A stretch of 64,000 nt of DNA from Oscillospiraceae bacterium. GTDB taxonomy: Bacteria > Bacillota > Clostridia > Oscillospirales > Acutalibacteraceae. Position numbers and translations under genes: made by a program. Numbering within the stretch: the first letter of the stretch is position 1; each line of letters opens with the position of its first letter. Positions 8,177 to 17,184 of this stretch are shown here, in pieces. The notes below the pieces were generated by a model. It had not been told where the DNA came from. It made no database searches and saw only the letters and a program-made list of their open reading frames with translations. The stretch lies in assembly GCA_025757685.1 (NCBI GenBank), contig CP107220.1, positions 1,633,501-1,697,500 on the forward strand. The letters are read 5' to 3'.

Positions 8177-9901
8177 TTACCAGCTGCCGCCGCCTCCGCC
8201 GCCAACACCGCCGCCGGTAAAGCCACCGCCTCCGCTCACAAAGGAACCGGCTTTGCCGCCGGGCTGAGAAACCATACTGTCGTTGGCTGCCCGCAGGGTA
8301 TCCCGCAACATACGATCAAAAAGCACATAGCTCCACACATCGGTCCCGTTATACCACCGAGGCGGCTGCATGGCGATGGACTCGAACTTCTTGATCCACT
8401 TGTCGCTGACCCCAAGGGCGTAAGTATAGGGCAGAATATGATAGAAATACTCCGGGTCCTGCTCCACCAGCGCCTCTAACTTCTCTTTCTCCGCCGTTAC
8501 CAAAAAGCTGCGAAAGCCCTGAATCAGTGCCAGGGTTTTGGCGCCCTCATCCGTGCGCCGCAGCATACAGCAAGCGGGGATCAGCCCCAGCGCCAAACAC
8601 AGGGTGCCCGCCAGCATAGCATAGAGAATACTCGGTGCCAAAGTCAGAGAATCGTCCAGCGCCCGGTGGCTGAAATAGGCGCCGCCGGCTGCGCTCAGCG
8701 CCAGCAGTACAAAGGACAACCGCTTCAAATAAATACTGGTTTTGTCAAAAAAGCGACTGCGGCTCTCCGTACTGTTCAGGTCGGCCCGTATGGTACCCAC
8801 CGTTTCATAAAAATGGTTTTTCAGCTGTTTATTATCTGTGCGGGTGCGACCGTCGGGGAACAGACCGTCCATAAATACTGCCAAATTGGTATCTTGTCCC
8901 ACATAGCCATGACATTTGGTGAGCACAAAGTCTCGCTTGCGCTTGCCGGGGTGAATCGCAATATGATTGCGCTGCGCCAGGTACACCAGCAGGGACAGCA
9001 CCATCTCATTGGTGGCCTTGCCCTTGTACCACAGACCCACCTCTGCGCTGTTCAGCCCTTCCGGCGGATAAAACTCCACCGTGGGCGCATAGCGCTTATC
9101 CCGGCCGAACTTCAAAAACAGTACCAGCACGATCAGCGCTGCCAGCGCCGGCAAAACGGCGATCATAGCAATGGTCAGGTTATACTTGGTATCATCGAAC
9201 TTAAAATACCCATCCGGCAGGATCAGGCGCAAGGTCAGCCCCTCACCCGGTTCCAGCGCCTGCGTGACCGTACCGCTGATGGTACGGTCCTGCACGGTGT
9301 AGGTTACATTTTGGGTTCCGGCGGTGCCGTAGCTGCCGGTGCTCAGGCCCAGCTTGGCCGGGTCAAAATCCTTCGGCATAGTCACAGAGAACTGCACCCG
9401 GCGGATATAGGTGTCCCACCCGGTGCCCACCAGATTATAATACAACTCGTCCGCGTTCTTTACCGTGTCCAGCCCCAAGTCGTAGTTGTAGCGAATGGTA
9501 TAGGTGTGGGGGCCGGTGATGGTCTCATCCTCGCTGCCCAGGCGCAGCACGTACTTGTCGTTGCTGACCTCATGGCTGCATTCGTCCGCACCGGTGTCCA
9601 CATGACTGACCCGGGCAGTGACCACGGCGGTAGAGCCGTCCGTACGGGTCAACTGGTTGCGCAAGGGCAGGTAGCGATAAATGCCGTGGCGTGCTTCATT
9701 AAAATACACCTGATAGGTCTCCGTTACCGCCAGCACATTGTATTCACTGACCACCACTTGCATTTGGCAGTCGGTGATCACATAGGGCTCCTGGGCGTAC
9801 CGGGACAAAAAATCGGACTCGTCCGGCGTGGCTGCCAGGGCGCAAACCGGGGCGCACAGGGACAGCACCAGTGCCAGTAACAAAGTGATGATCTTCTTCA
9901 T
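8177..9901 (-). CDS. DUF2207 membrane protein
   Basis: A 574-residue protein with a signal peptide (residues 1-24, ending ALA-ATP), a long extracellular beta-rich region (about 30-250), transmembrane helices near 250-270 and 395-435, and a glycine-rich tail ending GGGGGGSW. This architecture is diagnostic of the DUF2207 (PF09972) family; its function is unknown. The stop of the upstream LemA gene overlaps its start by one base, so they are translated together. DUF2207-LemA pairing is common in Firmicutes and Actinobacteria and suggests a joint envelope role (inference). Confidence 0.9.
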   Translation of the reverse strand: MKKIITLLLALVLSLCAPVCALAATPDESDFLSRYAQEPYVITDCQMQVVVSEYNVLAVTETYQVYFNEARHGIYRYLPLRNQLTRTDGSTAVVTARVSHVDTGADECSHEVSNDKYVLRLGSEDETITGPHTYTIRYNYDLGLDTVKNADELYYNLVGTGWDTYIRRVQFSVTMPKDFDPAKLGLSTGSYGTAGTQNVTYTVQDRTISGTVTQALEPGEGLTLRLILPDGYFKFDDTKYNLTIAMIAVLPALAALIVLVLFLKFGRDKRYAPTVEFYPPEGLNSAEVGLWYKGKATNEMVLSLLVYLAQRNHIAIHPGKRKRDFVLTKCHGYVGQDTNLAVFMDGLFPDGRTRTDNKQLKNHFYETVGTIRADLNSTESRSRFFDKTSIYLKRLSFVLLALSAAGGAYFSHRALDDSLTLAPSILYAMLAGTLCLALGLIPACCMLRRTDEGAKTLALIQGFRSFLVTAEKEKLEALVEQDPEYFYHILPYTYALGVSDKWIKKFESIAMQPPRWYNGTDVWSYVLFDRMLRDTLRAANDSMVSQPGGKAGSFVSGGGGFTGGGVGGGGGGSW

Positions 9902-10455
9902 CAGAATTCTACCTTCACATTCTCCCGCTGGGCGGCGTCGTCCACCAGATACATACTGCGCTTTTCAAAACGGAACAGACCGGCCACAATATTGGACGGG
10001 AACATCTCAATCTTGTTGTTCAACTGCTTGACCGTAGCGTTATAATACTTGCGGGCATTGGCAATATCTGCCTCCACCTGGCGCAGCTGGTTTTGCAGAT
10101 CCAAAAAATTTTGGTTGGCCTTTAAGTCCGGGTACTGCTCCACCACGGCAGAGAACCCGGCAATGGCGCCGGAAAGCTCTGCATTGGCTTTCAACTTCTC
10201 CTCCGTGGACAGGGCAGCATAGCTGCCTGCACGCGCGGCGACCACATTTTGCAGAGTCTGGGCCTCATGAGCGGCGTAGCCCTTTACAGTATTCACCAAA
10301 TTCGGGATCAGATCCCACCGCTTCTTCAGGTACACATCCATGGTGGAGAACGCCTCCTCCACAGCGTTTTTCTTCTTCACTAAGCCGTTGTAAGTGCCTG
10401 CCAGCCACAGCACCAGCAGTACCACCACAACAAGAATCACGATGGCAAGTTTCAT
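9901..10455 (-). CDS. lemA: LemA family membrane protein
   Basis: A 184-residue protein with one N-terminal transmembrane helix (residues 3-22) and a helical LemA domain: NGLVKKKNAVEEAFSTMDV (about 23-41), KRWDLIPNLVNTVKGYAAHE (about 45-64) and the terminal NNKIEMFPSNIVAGLF motif. The start at 10455 is supported by AAGGAGG; a longer in-frame reading upstream has no such site. It is the first gene of the lemA-DUF2207 operon on this strand. LemA proteins are conserved but of unclear function. Confidence 0.92.
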   Translation of the reverse strand: MKLAIVILVVVVLLVLWLAGTYNGLVKKKNAVEEAFSTMDVYLKKRWDLIPNLVNTVKGYAAHEAQTLQNVVAARAGSYAALSTEEKLKANAELSGAIAGFSAVVEQYPDLKANQNFLDLQNQLRQVEADIANARKYYNATVKQLNNKIEMFPSNIVAGLFRFEKRSMYLVDDAAQRENVKVEF

Positions 10456-10539
10456 AAAAATTCCTCCTTGTATGCCAAACTGCAATAACAGTATATGCCT
10501 GCAAGCTCATAGTAGCATAGAACCGCCCGTTTTGCAACA

Positions 10540-10577
10540 AAAAACCGCCTGCGGCTCGAGGTCGCAAGCGGTATTTT
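10540..10577 (-). terminator. Terminator between the transketolase and lemA operons
   Basis: On the minus strand, an ACCGC...GGCGGT hairpin with a following TTTTTT run (plus strand 10540-10545). It lies after the stop of the transketolase C-half, upstream of lemA. Confidence 0.6.
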
Positions 10578-10588
10578 TGGACTTGATT

Positions 10589-11530
10589 TTATTTGACAAA
10601 GTCGGCAGCCACCTGGGCAATATGGTCGGCACACAAGCCAAACTGCACCAGCAGATCTGCACCGGGGCCGCTGTGGCCAAACTCGTCGTTAACGCCGATA
10701 CGGCGCACAGGCGTGGGCAGCTGCTCGCTAAGCACGGAGCAAACGGCCTCGCCCAAACCGCCGATAATGCTGTGCTCCTCTACGGTGATGACCTTGCCGG
10801 TCTTCTTGGCAGTTGCCAAAACGGCAGCCTCGTCCAAGGGCTTAATGGTAGCCATATTGATCACCTCGGCAGAAATGCCCTTGGCGGCCAGCTGCTCTGC
10901 GGCAGCCATAGCCTCCGGCACCATCAGACCGCAGGCAATGATGGACACATCGCTGCCCGCGCGGATCACCTCGGCCTTGCCGATCTCAAACTGATAATCC
11001 TCGTTGTGGAACACCTCAGTAGCCAGGCGGGCAAAGCGCATATACACCGGGCCCTCCATCTCATAGGCGGCCTTTACCACCTGCCGAGCCTCCACATCGT
11101 CTGCCGGACAAATCACGGTCATACCGGGGATCACCCGCATCAGGGCAAAGTCCTCACAGCACTGGTGGGACGCACCGTCCTCGCCAACGCTGATCCCGGC
11201 GTGGGTAGCACCAATCTTTACATTCAAATGGGGATAGCCAATGCTGTTGCGCACCTGCTCAAAGGCACGACCGGCAGCGAACATGGCAAAGCTGGACGCA
11301 AAGGGTACCAGCCCCATGGTAGACAAACCGGCGGCCACGCTCATCATATCCGCCTCAGCAATGCCGCAGTTAAAGTGGCGATCCGGATAGGCTTTCTTAA
11401 AAATGCCGGTCTTGGTTGCGCCGGCCAGGTCTGCGTCCAACACCACCAGGTTATCGGCGCCGCCCGCAGCCAGTTCCTTTAAGGCGTTGCCGTAGCTCTC
11501 GCGAGTTGCGATCTTCTTTACTTCTGCCAT
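10589..11530 (-). CDS. Transketolase, C-terminal half (pyrimidine-binding and C-terminal domains)
   Basis: A 313-residue subunit of a split transketolase, which transfers two-carbon ketol units in the pentose phosphate pathway. It carries the Pyr domain (ATRESYGNALKELA at 7-20, LDADLAGATKTG at about 32-43, HCGIAEADM-type segment NCGIAEADMMSVAAGL at about 55-70) and the C-terminal domain. A GGEHSIIGGLGEAV-like stretch (EEHSIIGGLGEAV, about 255-267) is visible. The start at 11530 lies 2 bases after the stop of the N-half gene and is supported by a nearby purine-rich site. It works with the adjacent N-half. Confidence 0.94.
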   Translation of the reverse strand: MAEVKKIATRESYGNALKELAAGGADNLVVLDADLAGATKTGIFKKAYPDRHFNCGIAEADMMSVAAGLSTMGLVPFASSFAMFAAGRAFEQVRNSIGYPHLNVKIGATHAGISVGEDGASHQCCEDFALMRVIPGMTVICPADDVEARQVVKAAYEMEGPVYMRFARLATEVFHNEDYQFEIGKAEVIRAGSDVSIIACGLMVPEAMAAAEQLAAKGISAEVINMATIKPLDEAAVLATAKKTGKVITVEEHSIIGGLGEAVCSVLSEQLPTPVRRIGVNDEFGHSGPGADLLVQFGLCADHIAQVAADFVK

Positions 11531-11532
11531 GG

Positions 11533-12375
11533 TTACGCCTCCAATTCCTGCAGCTTGGCAGTCAGTTCTGCCATTGCCGTTTTGTATTCCTCCGGGTTGG
11601 TGGCCTTGCCGTGCCAACCGCACTCGTTCTCCATAAAGGACACGCCCTTGCCCTTCACCGTCTTCATCAAAATGCAGAAGGGCTTGGTGCTCTTATGGAA
11701 GGCATCAAAAGCGCTCTCCAGCTGGTCAAAATCATTGCCGTCAACGGTGACTACATCAAAGCCAAAGGCCTTTACTTTCTCATCAATCGGCTCGGCGCAC
11801 ATCACATCTTTGCACAGACCGTCGATCTGCAAGCCGTTCCAGTCAATGATCACGCACAGGTTATCCAGGTGGTACTGGTTGGCAAACATCATGGCCTCCC
11901 AAACCTGGCCCTCCTCGATCTCACCGTCGCCCAAAAGGGTGTACACCCGAATATCATCCTTGCCCAGGAACTTGGCGCCCTTGGCCATACCGCAGGCGGC
12001 GCTGATGCCCTGACCCAAAGAGCCGGTGCTCATATCCACGCCGGGCACCGTGTTCATATTGGGGTGACCCTGTAAATAAGAGCCAATATGGCGCAGGGTG
12101 GTCAGGTCCTCCGGCGGGAAAAAGCCCTTGTATGCCAGGGCGCTGTACAGACCGGGGGCGCAATGACCCTTAGACAAAACAAAGCGGTCACGATCCGCCC
12201 ACTTGGGATTCTTGGGATCCACACGCATTTCTTTGCCATACAAATATGCGAACACATCCGCGGAGGACAAACTGCCGCCGGGGTGCCCGGATTTGGCGCT
12301 GTTGGTGCTGTCTACAATGCCCAGACGGATCTTGGCGGCGTAGATCTGGAGCGCCTTTTTGGTTGCTTGGTCCAT
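11533..12375 (-). CDS. Transketolase, N-terminal half (TPP pyrophosphate-binding domain)
   Basis: A 280-residue PP domain of the split transketolase. The thiamine-diphosphate motif GDGEIEEGQVWEAMMFANQY-type (about residues 155-175, GDGE...N) binds the cofactor through Mg2+. Also visible are KSGHPGGSLS (about 28-37) and LSKGHCAPGLYSALA (about 68-82). GAAGGAG precedes the ATG at 12375. It is translated just before the C-half gene; both halves are needed for activity. Split transketolases are common in Clostridia. Confidence 0.95.
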   Translation of the reverse strand: MDQATKKALQIYAAKIRLGIVDSTNSAKSGHPGGSLSSADVFAYLYGKEMRVDPKNPKWADRDRFVLSKGHCAPGLYSALAYKGFFPPEDLTTLRHIGSYLQGHPNMNTVPGVDMSTGSLGQGISAACGMAKGAKFLGKDDIRVYTLLGDGEIEEGQVWEAMMFANQYHLDNLCVIIDWNGLQIDGLCKDVMCAEPIDEKVKAFGFDVVTVDGNDFDQLESAFDAFHKSTKPFCILMKTVKGKGVSFMENECGWHGKATNPEEYKTAMAELTAKLQELEA

Positions 12376-12502
12376 AATGATAACTCCTTCAAAAAGATTT
12401 CATCTGTATTTTAACACTTAAACGGCGGCTGTTCAATAGTTTTTCCAAATTTATAAGTGGCAAAAAGGGACCCTGTTCCACAGAGCCCCCACTTTTTCGA
12501 CC

Positions 12503-13834
12503 TTATCGGATCCGGGTGTAAAACACATCCAGCACCGTCTGCATTAAACTGTCTTTATCCGGGTAAAAACCGGCGTACACATAATTCTTGAATTCCTTAT
12601 TGTCCACCGCTTTCATCTTCCCCTCCAAGGTATAGGACTGGAAGTCGGTAACGCCCTTTTGCAGCAGCAAAGAGCCAAGGTAAGTCACATTGGACACAGT
12701 CAGATCCGTGGTGCAATAATCGGAAGCGGTATTGTACAAATTGGTAATGACGCTAAAATCTGAGGTGACGCTGCCTCGCACTTTGTCCGCAAAGGCGTTC
12801 AGGTACTGCACCTGGCGCTGGGTACGATTTAAGGAAGCGTTCAGGTCATCCATATCACGGGTACGCACATAGGCCTCGGTGAGATCACCGGTCAGGTGCA
12901 CGGTGTCGCCCTTCTTGACCCCGTAGTCCGGTAGATCGTAGAGGGACTGCACCTTCACCCCACCAATAGAGTCGTTAATGGGCTGGATCCCGTTCAGATC
13001 CAAGGCAAAATACTTATCGATGGGCACATTGTAGAGAATACGGCTGATAGACTTGGTCACATTCTTGCAGGAGGTGCCGAAGCCGTCGCCGTAAGCATAG
13101 GCAATACAAAGCTCCATTTCCTTGGTCTTTTTGAAATTGCCGTCCTTGTCAAACACATCCACATCCACCATGGTGTCGCGGGGCACGGCGATCATAGAGG
13201 TTTTGCCGCTGACCTTGTCAATGGCAACCACAATATCCGTATCCGCCATACCGTTTGTGGAAGTATGGTTCTCCGCCTTGCCCAGCTCTCGCTTGTCTAC
13301 ACCCAGGAACGCCATGGTCACCACATTCTCGTTATACACATAGGTGTGGCCCTTATATTCAATGGTCTCCTGGTAGTCGGTGGCGGCAGTGGTATTGGTC
13401 ATCTTCTTCTCGCCGTCGTAGTTCAGGATCAGGAACGCACCCACCACAAGGGCAACGATAATCAACAGTGCCACCAAAATGCCGATCACTACCCGGGCGC
13501 CCTTGGGCAGCCGATGGTGCCGGTGATGATGGTGATGGTGGTGATGGTGGTGCCGACGGTGCTTGCCGTGACGGCTGTGGCTATGGCTGTCGCTATGGTG
13601 ATGATGGTGGTGTTCCTCACCGCCGGGCGCCGGTTCCACCGGCGCGCCTGTGGCCTCCGCCCGCTGGCGGTGGTTCTCCGAGGCGTGGTACTCGCCGGGG
13701 GTTGCGGCAGCCGAAGTCTCTTTCATTTCAAATTGAGGCGCGCGGTAACTTACGCCGGAGGTATCATCGCCACCGGTTAGGGAGAACACGCTGTCTTCAA
13801 AGCGCTCCAAATTGGGATCAATCGGTTTCTTCAT
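12503..13834 (-). CDS. LytR-CpsA-Psr (LCP) glycopolymer transferase with a histidine-rich cytoplasmic region
   Basis: A 443-residue LCP enzyme that attaches teichoic-acid or capsule-like polymers to peptidoglycan. One transmembrane helix (about 110-132) separates the cytoplasmic N-terminus from the extracellular LCP domain, with FLGVDKRE (about 175), DTDIVVAIDK...AVPRDTMVDV (about 198-222) and the catalytic R-TRDMDDLNASLNRTQRQ region (about 322-340). Residues about 74-107 are almost all His, Arg and Ser, including a run of ten histidines. This is unusual and may bind metal. The start overlaps the sortase stop by 17 bases, so the two are coupled. The His tract is coded by CAC/CAT repeats at about 13515-13612. 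Confidence 0.92.
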   Translation of the reverse strand: MKKPIDPNLERFEDSVFSLTGGDDTSGVSYRAPQFEMKETSAAATPGEYHASENHRQRAEATGAPVEPAPGGEEHHHHHHSDSHSHSRHGKHRRHHHHHHHHHHRHHRLPKGARVVIGILVALLIIVALVVGAFLILNYDGEKKMTNTTAATDYQETIEYKGHTYVYNENVVTMAFLGVDKRELGKAENHTSTNGMADTDIVVAIDKVSGKTSMIAVPRDTMVDVDVFDKDGNFKKTKEMELCIAYAYGDGFGTSCKNVTKSISRILYNVPIDKYFALDLNGIQPINDSIGGVKVQSLYDLPDYGVKKGDTVHLTGDLTEAYVRTRDMDDLNASLNRTQRQVQYLNAFADKVRGSVTSDFSVITNLYNTASDYCTTDLTVSNVTYLGSLLLQKGVTDFQSYTLEGKMKAVDNKEFKNYVYAGFYPDKDSLMQTVLDVFYTRIR

Positions 13835-14627
13835 TCTTCAGTAACACTCCGCTTACAAGGTATCTGCTGCTCCGCTGGCTGGTGCCGGTAAAGCAGGTGG
13901 ACAGGATCACCACATGGCTGTCCTTATCCACAGTGGTCTTCAGGTCCGTGCGCACATTCTTCAAGGCAGAATCCGGATTTTGCAGCATGGCAAAGAAGTC
14001 ACTGCGCACCGTCACATCTTGGAAAGAAAAGCTGTTCATAATATGCCGATCATCGTACTTAAAGGCAGAGATGATCTGGTAGGTCAGCTTGTGGCCGGGC
14101 ATATAAATGTAAAAATACGGGTGGCTGTCAAAGAAAGACTTGTCCTCAAACTTATGCAGTGAGGTAAACATGCTCTCGCTAAAGCCGTTATGACCGTACA
14201 CCAGGGTCACCGAGTCGTTAAAGGTAGTTGTGTTCTGCGACTGGGTAAACACGGCACCGCTGGCCAGCCAGCTTTTATCATAGGCACTGTGGGTCAGGTA
14301 AAACTCATCATCCACCGTGCTTTGCACAATGGGATAGTTCACCTCGGTACCGTCCACCTGGATCCAAGCGTAAATTTCGTCATTTTGGCTTTGCAGCTTT
14401 TTGAAATTTACCGGATTGGTGGGCTTTTTGCTCTCGCCGGTGGTACTGGGCGCTTCCGTTACCATACTCTGACTGCGCCGATCCTCCTGGCGGGCGGTGT
14501 ACTGCTGGTACAGATCCACACCGATATAGGCCAGCCCGGCAATCAGGCACACCAAGGCAATGATCAGCAGTATGATCCGCCCGGTGTTGCGCTTCTCCTC
14601 TTTTTTCGGTTCTTTTTGATTATCCAT
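13818..14627 (-). CDS. Class B sortase
   Basis: A 269-residue transpeptidase that joins proteins carrying an SPKTG/NPxTx-type motif to the cell wall. It has an N-terminal transmembrane helix (about 18-40), VDGTEVNYPIVQS (about 97-109), the catalytic His in LVYGHNG (about 147), Cys in ILSTCF (about 234) and Arg in SSRYLV (about 246). The start is placed at 14627 (AAGGAG 13 bases upstream); an in-frame ATG at 14651 has no ribosome site. The upstream gene encodes a likely substrate, and the downstream LCP gene overlaps it. Confidence 0.9.
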   Translation of the reverse strand: MDNQKEPKKEEKRNTGRIILLIIALVCLIAGLAYIGVDLYQQYTARQEDRRSQSMVTEAPSTTGESKKPTNPVNFKKLQSQNDEIYAWIQVDGTEVNYPIVQSTVDDEFYLTHSAYDKSWLASGAVFTQSQNTTTFNDSVTLVYGHNGFSESMFTSLHKFEDKSFFDSHPYFYIYMPGHKLTYQIISAFKYDDRHIMNSFSFQDVTVRSDFFAMLQNPDSALKNVRTDLKTTVDKDSHVVILSTCFTGTSQRSSRYLVSGVLLKNEETD

Positions 14628-14671
14628 TGCTTGGGTGTCGCTCCTTGGCATTGTCGCCGTATTTCATTAAA

Positions 14672-14705
14672 AAAAGCCTGTTTACCGTATGGCAAACAGG
14701 CTTTT
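14672..14705 (-). terminator. Terminator between the surface-protein gene and the sortase gene
   Basis: Perfect hairpin AAAAGCCTGTTT / AAACAGGCTTTT with T-runs, 11 bases after the surface protein stop. It separates that gene from the sortase, allowing only partial read-through. Confidence 0.85.
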
Positions 14706-14715
14706 GCAGTTCGTC

Positions 14716-15237
14716 TTATTCAGCGTCCTGTTTTTTCTTCATGGCAGCCAGAACTGCTGCACCTGCGCCGGCAAGTGCAAGGCCGGTAGCCATGGTTGCG
14801 CCGGTTTTGGGAGAACGGCTCTTCTTGTCCTTCCGGGGCGCCTTCTTGGTGGTGGTCTCACCCTCGAAGTTTACGATGGCGTTACCAATTACATCGCCCT
14901 CATAGCCGTTGATCAGTTGAATGGTGATGGTGTTGCCGTCTACGGAGATCACCTTGTAGTCCTTGCCCTCGGTCATGCCCGGGAACTGCCAATTCTGGAA
15001 GTCACCGTTGCCGGTGTAGGTAAAGCTGATCTTGGTGGGATCGGTGGGATCTACCTCATAGTCCACATCGTCGCTGACCTTACCGTTTACCTGGCCGATC
15101 TTGTCATTGTCTCTGGTGGTGTGCTCCGGGCTGGCCACGGTGTTAGACGCAGCGAAAGCCATCATAGAAGTGGCACCCAGTGCAGAGAATGCCAGCATAG
15201 CAGCCAGCAGGATGGAAAGAATCTTTTTCATTTTCAT
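14716..15237 (-). CDS. Small sortase-anchored surface protein
   Basis: A 173-residue secreted protein: signal peptide (residues 1-29, ending MAFA-AS), a middle domain rich in Asp, Thr and aromatic residues, then a sorting signal. The signal is SPKTGA (about 143-148), a hydrophobic helix and the basic tail MKKKQDAE. It is likely anchored by the neighbouring class B sortase (inference from adjacency). GAGGTG precedes the ATG. A good sigma-A promoter lies upstream, and a strong terminator follows, so it may be made in excess over the sortase. The middle domain was not recognised. Confidence 0.85.
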   Translation of the reverse strand: MKMKKILSILLAAMLAFSALGATSMMAFAASNTVASPEHTTRDNDKIGQVNGKVSDDVDYEVDPTDPTKISFTYTGNGDFQNWQFPGMTEGKDYKVISVDGNTITIQLINGYEGDVIGNAIVNFEGETTTKKAPRKDKKSRSPKTGATMATGLALAGAGAAVLAAMKKKQDAE

Positions 15238-15288
15238 ACACCTCTTTGAGAATATAGTTCTGCCATAGATATTCTAACTTCATTTCTG

Positions 15289-15317
15289 ATTATATCATCT
15301 TGGTAATCGCTTGTAAA
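15289..15317 (-). promoter_or_regulatory. Sigma-A promoter of the surface-protein gene
   Basis: Minus strand TTTACA, 17-base spacer, TATAAT. The -10 lies about 50 bases before the ATG at 15237. Confidence 0.75.
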
Positions 15318-15445
15318 GTCTTTTTTCAAAATTCTTTGACCCACAAAACCGTGCCCCGCGCCATAGTTGCTATCCCTTGGGGCTGTGGGCGCACCGGGCT
15401 GCCACCGAGCACAAAATGTAGCCGCATTTGTGAACAAAAAATTTC

Positions 15446-16012
15446 TTACGCCTCCATTGGCGCTGCCTCCAGCGCCTGGGCAATACTGCCCTCGAACAGC
15501 CGGCACAGAGCCTGCACATGGGCCACAATATCATAGACCATATTTTGATTGAGCCAGTTGGTCACCTGGCCGAACAGCTCGCACTGGCAAAAATCCACAA
15601 GAAGCGCCAGCTCCTCCTCCGGCAGGGTACGCAGCAGGTCCACCGAGCGGCAGGCAATATAGCGGCTGACCACATAATTGCACACCCGCATTAAATTCTG
15701 CTCGTAAAACGCCCGATCCGGCGACACCCAAATGTTGCGAATGACCCGCTTGTTCTCCACCAGCCGCTCCAGCACCGTCGTCAGTCCCTCTTCCAGAGAA
15801 AAGCTCTCCGGTATGCGAGAGATGATCTCATCCGCGCTTTCTATGATCACCGTTTCCAGCAGTTGGGGCAGGTCCTGAAAATGGTAGTAGAACGAATTGC
15901 GATTGATACCGCAGTCCTCCACAATATCCTTAACCGTAATCTTGGTAATGGGTCTTTGGCTTAGAAGCCGCAGAAAGGACTGCTGAATGGCTATCTTGGT
16001 AAAATTCGGCAT
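15446..16012 (-). CDS. TetR/AcrR family transcriptional regulator
   Basis: A 188-residue one-component regulator. The N-terminal helix-turn-helix is clear: FTKIAIQQSFLRLLSQRPITK then ITVKDIVEDCGINRNSFYYHFQDLPQLLE (about 20-60), with the typical 'FYYHF' recognition helix end. The C-terminal ligand domain is variable. The start at 16012 is preferred because AGGGGGG lies just upstream; an in-frame GTG/ATG further up has none. The ligand is unknown. The next gene upstream on the same strand begins at 16777, a PF06541-type membrane protein. Confidence 0.88.
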   Translation of the reverse strand: MPNFTKIAIQQSFLRLLSQRPITKITVKDIVEDCGINRNSFYYHFQDLPQLLETVIIESADEIISRIPESFSLEEGLTTVLERLVENKRVIRNIWVSPDRAFYEQNLMRVCNYVVSRYIACRSVDLLRTLPEEELALLVDFCQCELFGQVTNWLNQNMVYDIVAHVQALCRLFEGSIAQALEAAPMEA

Positions 16013-16084
16013 AACAACCCCCCTGTCCACTCACTATACCATAATCGGTGGCAAAAAGCAAAGCACACAGGGGGTTGTTTATTG

Positions 16085-16777
16085 TTATTTTATAAAGAGC
16101 GCCAACAGATCTTTGAAGCTCAACAGTTGCACAGACCAGTAGGCCGGCGCTTTCTTAAACACATTGATGCTCACCATCATAATGAGCCAGTCCGCCAGAA
16201 TCAGCGTCCCCAGCACATAGTCCAGCTGCACCGTGGTGCGGTAGGGAATACGCTGAATTTTCTTCATCAGTCCCTCAAAGAAGTTGCCCATAATGACAGC
16301 CACGCCCAGGCTCATGGCGGTACAGGTAGGAATGCTGGTGTACTTGGTCACATGCAGGGGAATGCCGCTGTAATCCCACAGGGAGATGCCGGACACCTGC
16401 TCGAAAATGCTGCCCACCACGATCTCGCCGAAAAAGACAAACAGGAACACCACAGTAAAATAGTAGATCCGTGCCAATATTTTATCCCGGCGGGTGTTGC
16501 CCTCCAGTACCCGGTGGCTGAAGAAGCGCGGGTGATTGGTGGTGCCCAGGGCCAGGTACATGGCCCACATGGCAATGGTGTAGCAAAACAGGAAGGGCAG
16601 CAGCTGATTGCGGGAGTCCAAAACGCCCTTAGACACCAGGCGAAACAGGTTCTCCACCCAGTAGCCGATATGGGCATACACCAGCCCCGCCAGCCACAAA
16701 TGGGTCACATCGTAATCATACAGCCGCACGGTGCCGTTGTCTGCTTTGGTAAAGAATTTGTCCAGCACTTTGTTCAT
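16085..16777 (-). CDS. Putative ABC transporter permease-like membrane protein (PF06541 type)
   Basis: A 230-residue protein with about six hydrophobic helices. The segment 'GSIFEQVSGISLWDYSGIPLHVTKYTSIPT' (about 125-154) resembles the W-D-YS-x-PL pattern of the PF06541 family, annotated as a putative ABC transporter permease although transport has not been shown for most members. A GAAAGGAAG site precedes the ATG at 16777. It sits upstream of the TetR gene on the same strand with a gap of about 70 bases, and may be the regulated gene (inference). Confidence 0.65.
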   Translation of the reverse strand: MNKVLDKFFTKADNGTVRLYDYDVTHLWLAGLVYAHIGYWVENLFRLVSKGVLDSRNQLLPFLFCYTIAMWAMYLALGTTNHPRFFSHRVLEGNTRRDKILARIYYFTVVFLFVFFGEIVVGSIFEQVSGISLWDYSGIPLHVTKYTSIPTCTAMSLGVAVIMGNFFEGLMKKIQRIPYRTTVQLDYVLGTLILADWLIMMVSINVFKKAPAYWSVQLLSFKDLLALFIK

Positions 16778-16914
16778 AGTGCCACTTCCTTTCTGCCCTC
16801 ATTGTAGCACCGACACACGGTTTTCCAATAGCCGAACTCCACCCTTTGCCCAAATTTTTAACGAAATACGACAAATGTAAAAAACAAAAGCGAATCCCCC
16901 AGCCTTTACAAACA

Positions 16915-17169
16915 AAAAGGCTCCCCTTATTTTCATTAAGGGGAGCTGTCACGAAGTGGCTGAGGGGATAAATATATAATCCCTCCGTCTGCTCGCAAAC
17001 TCGCATCCACCTCCCTTTACAAGGGAGGCAGAAAGGTTAAATATTTGTAGGGTGCGATGAGTGAATTGCACGCAGTGCAAGAGACACGAGGCTCCAAATG
17101 CGTTAGCATTTGGGAGAAACAGTCCGGGGGACTGTTTCGTAGCGAGTGCAGTATCGCACCGCACCCTAC
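16915..17169. repeat. Composite intergenic repeat (two palindromic repeat units)
   Basis: This gene-free stretch holds two units. 16915-17035: a CTCCCCTTAT/ATTAAGGGGAG hairpin, then CCCTCCGTCTGCTCGCAA...CCACCTCCCTTT..AAGGGAGGCA, which recurs with few changes at about 61003-61051. 17047-17169: a unit bounded by inverted GTAGGGTGCGA and TCGCACC..CACCCTAC ends, with internal hairpins. They look like non-autonomous dispersed repeats. No coding is supported here. Confidence 0.7.
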
Positions 17170-17184
17170 CGAATGAACTTGTAT

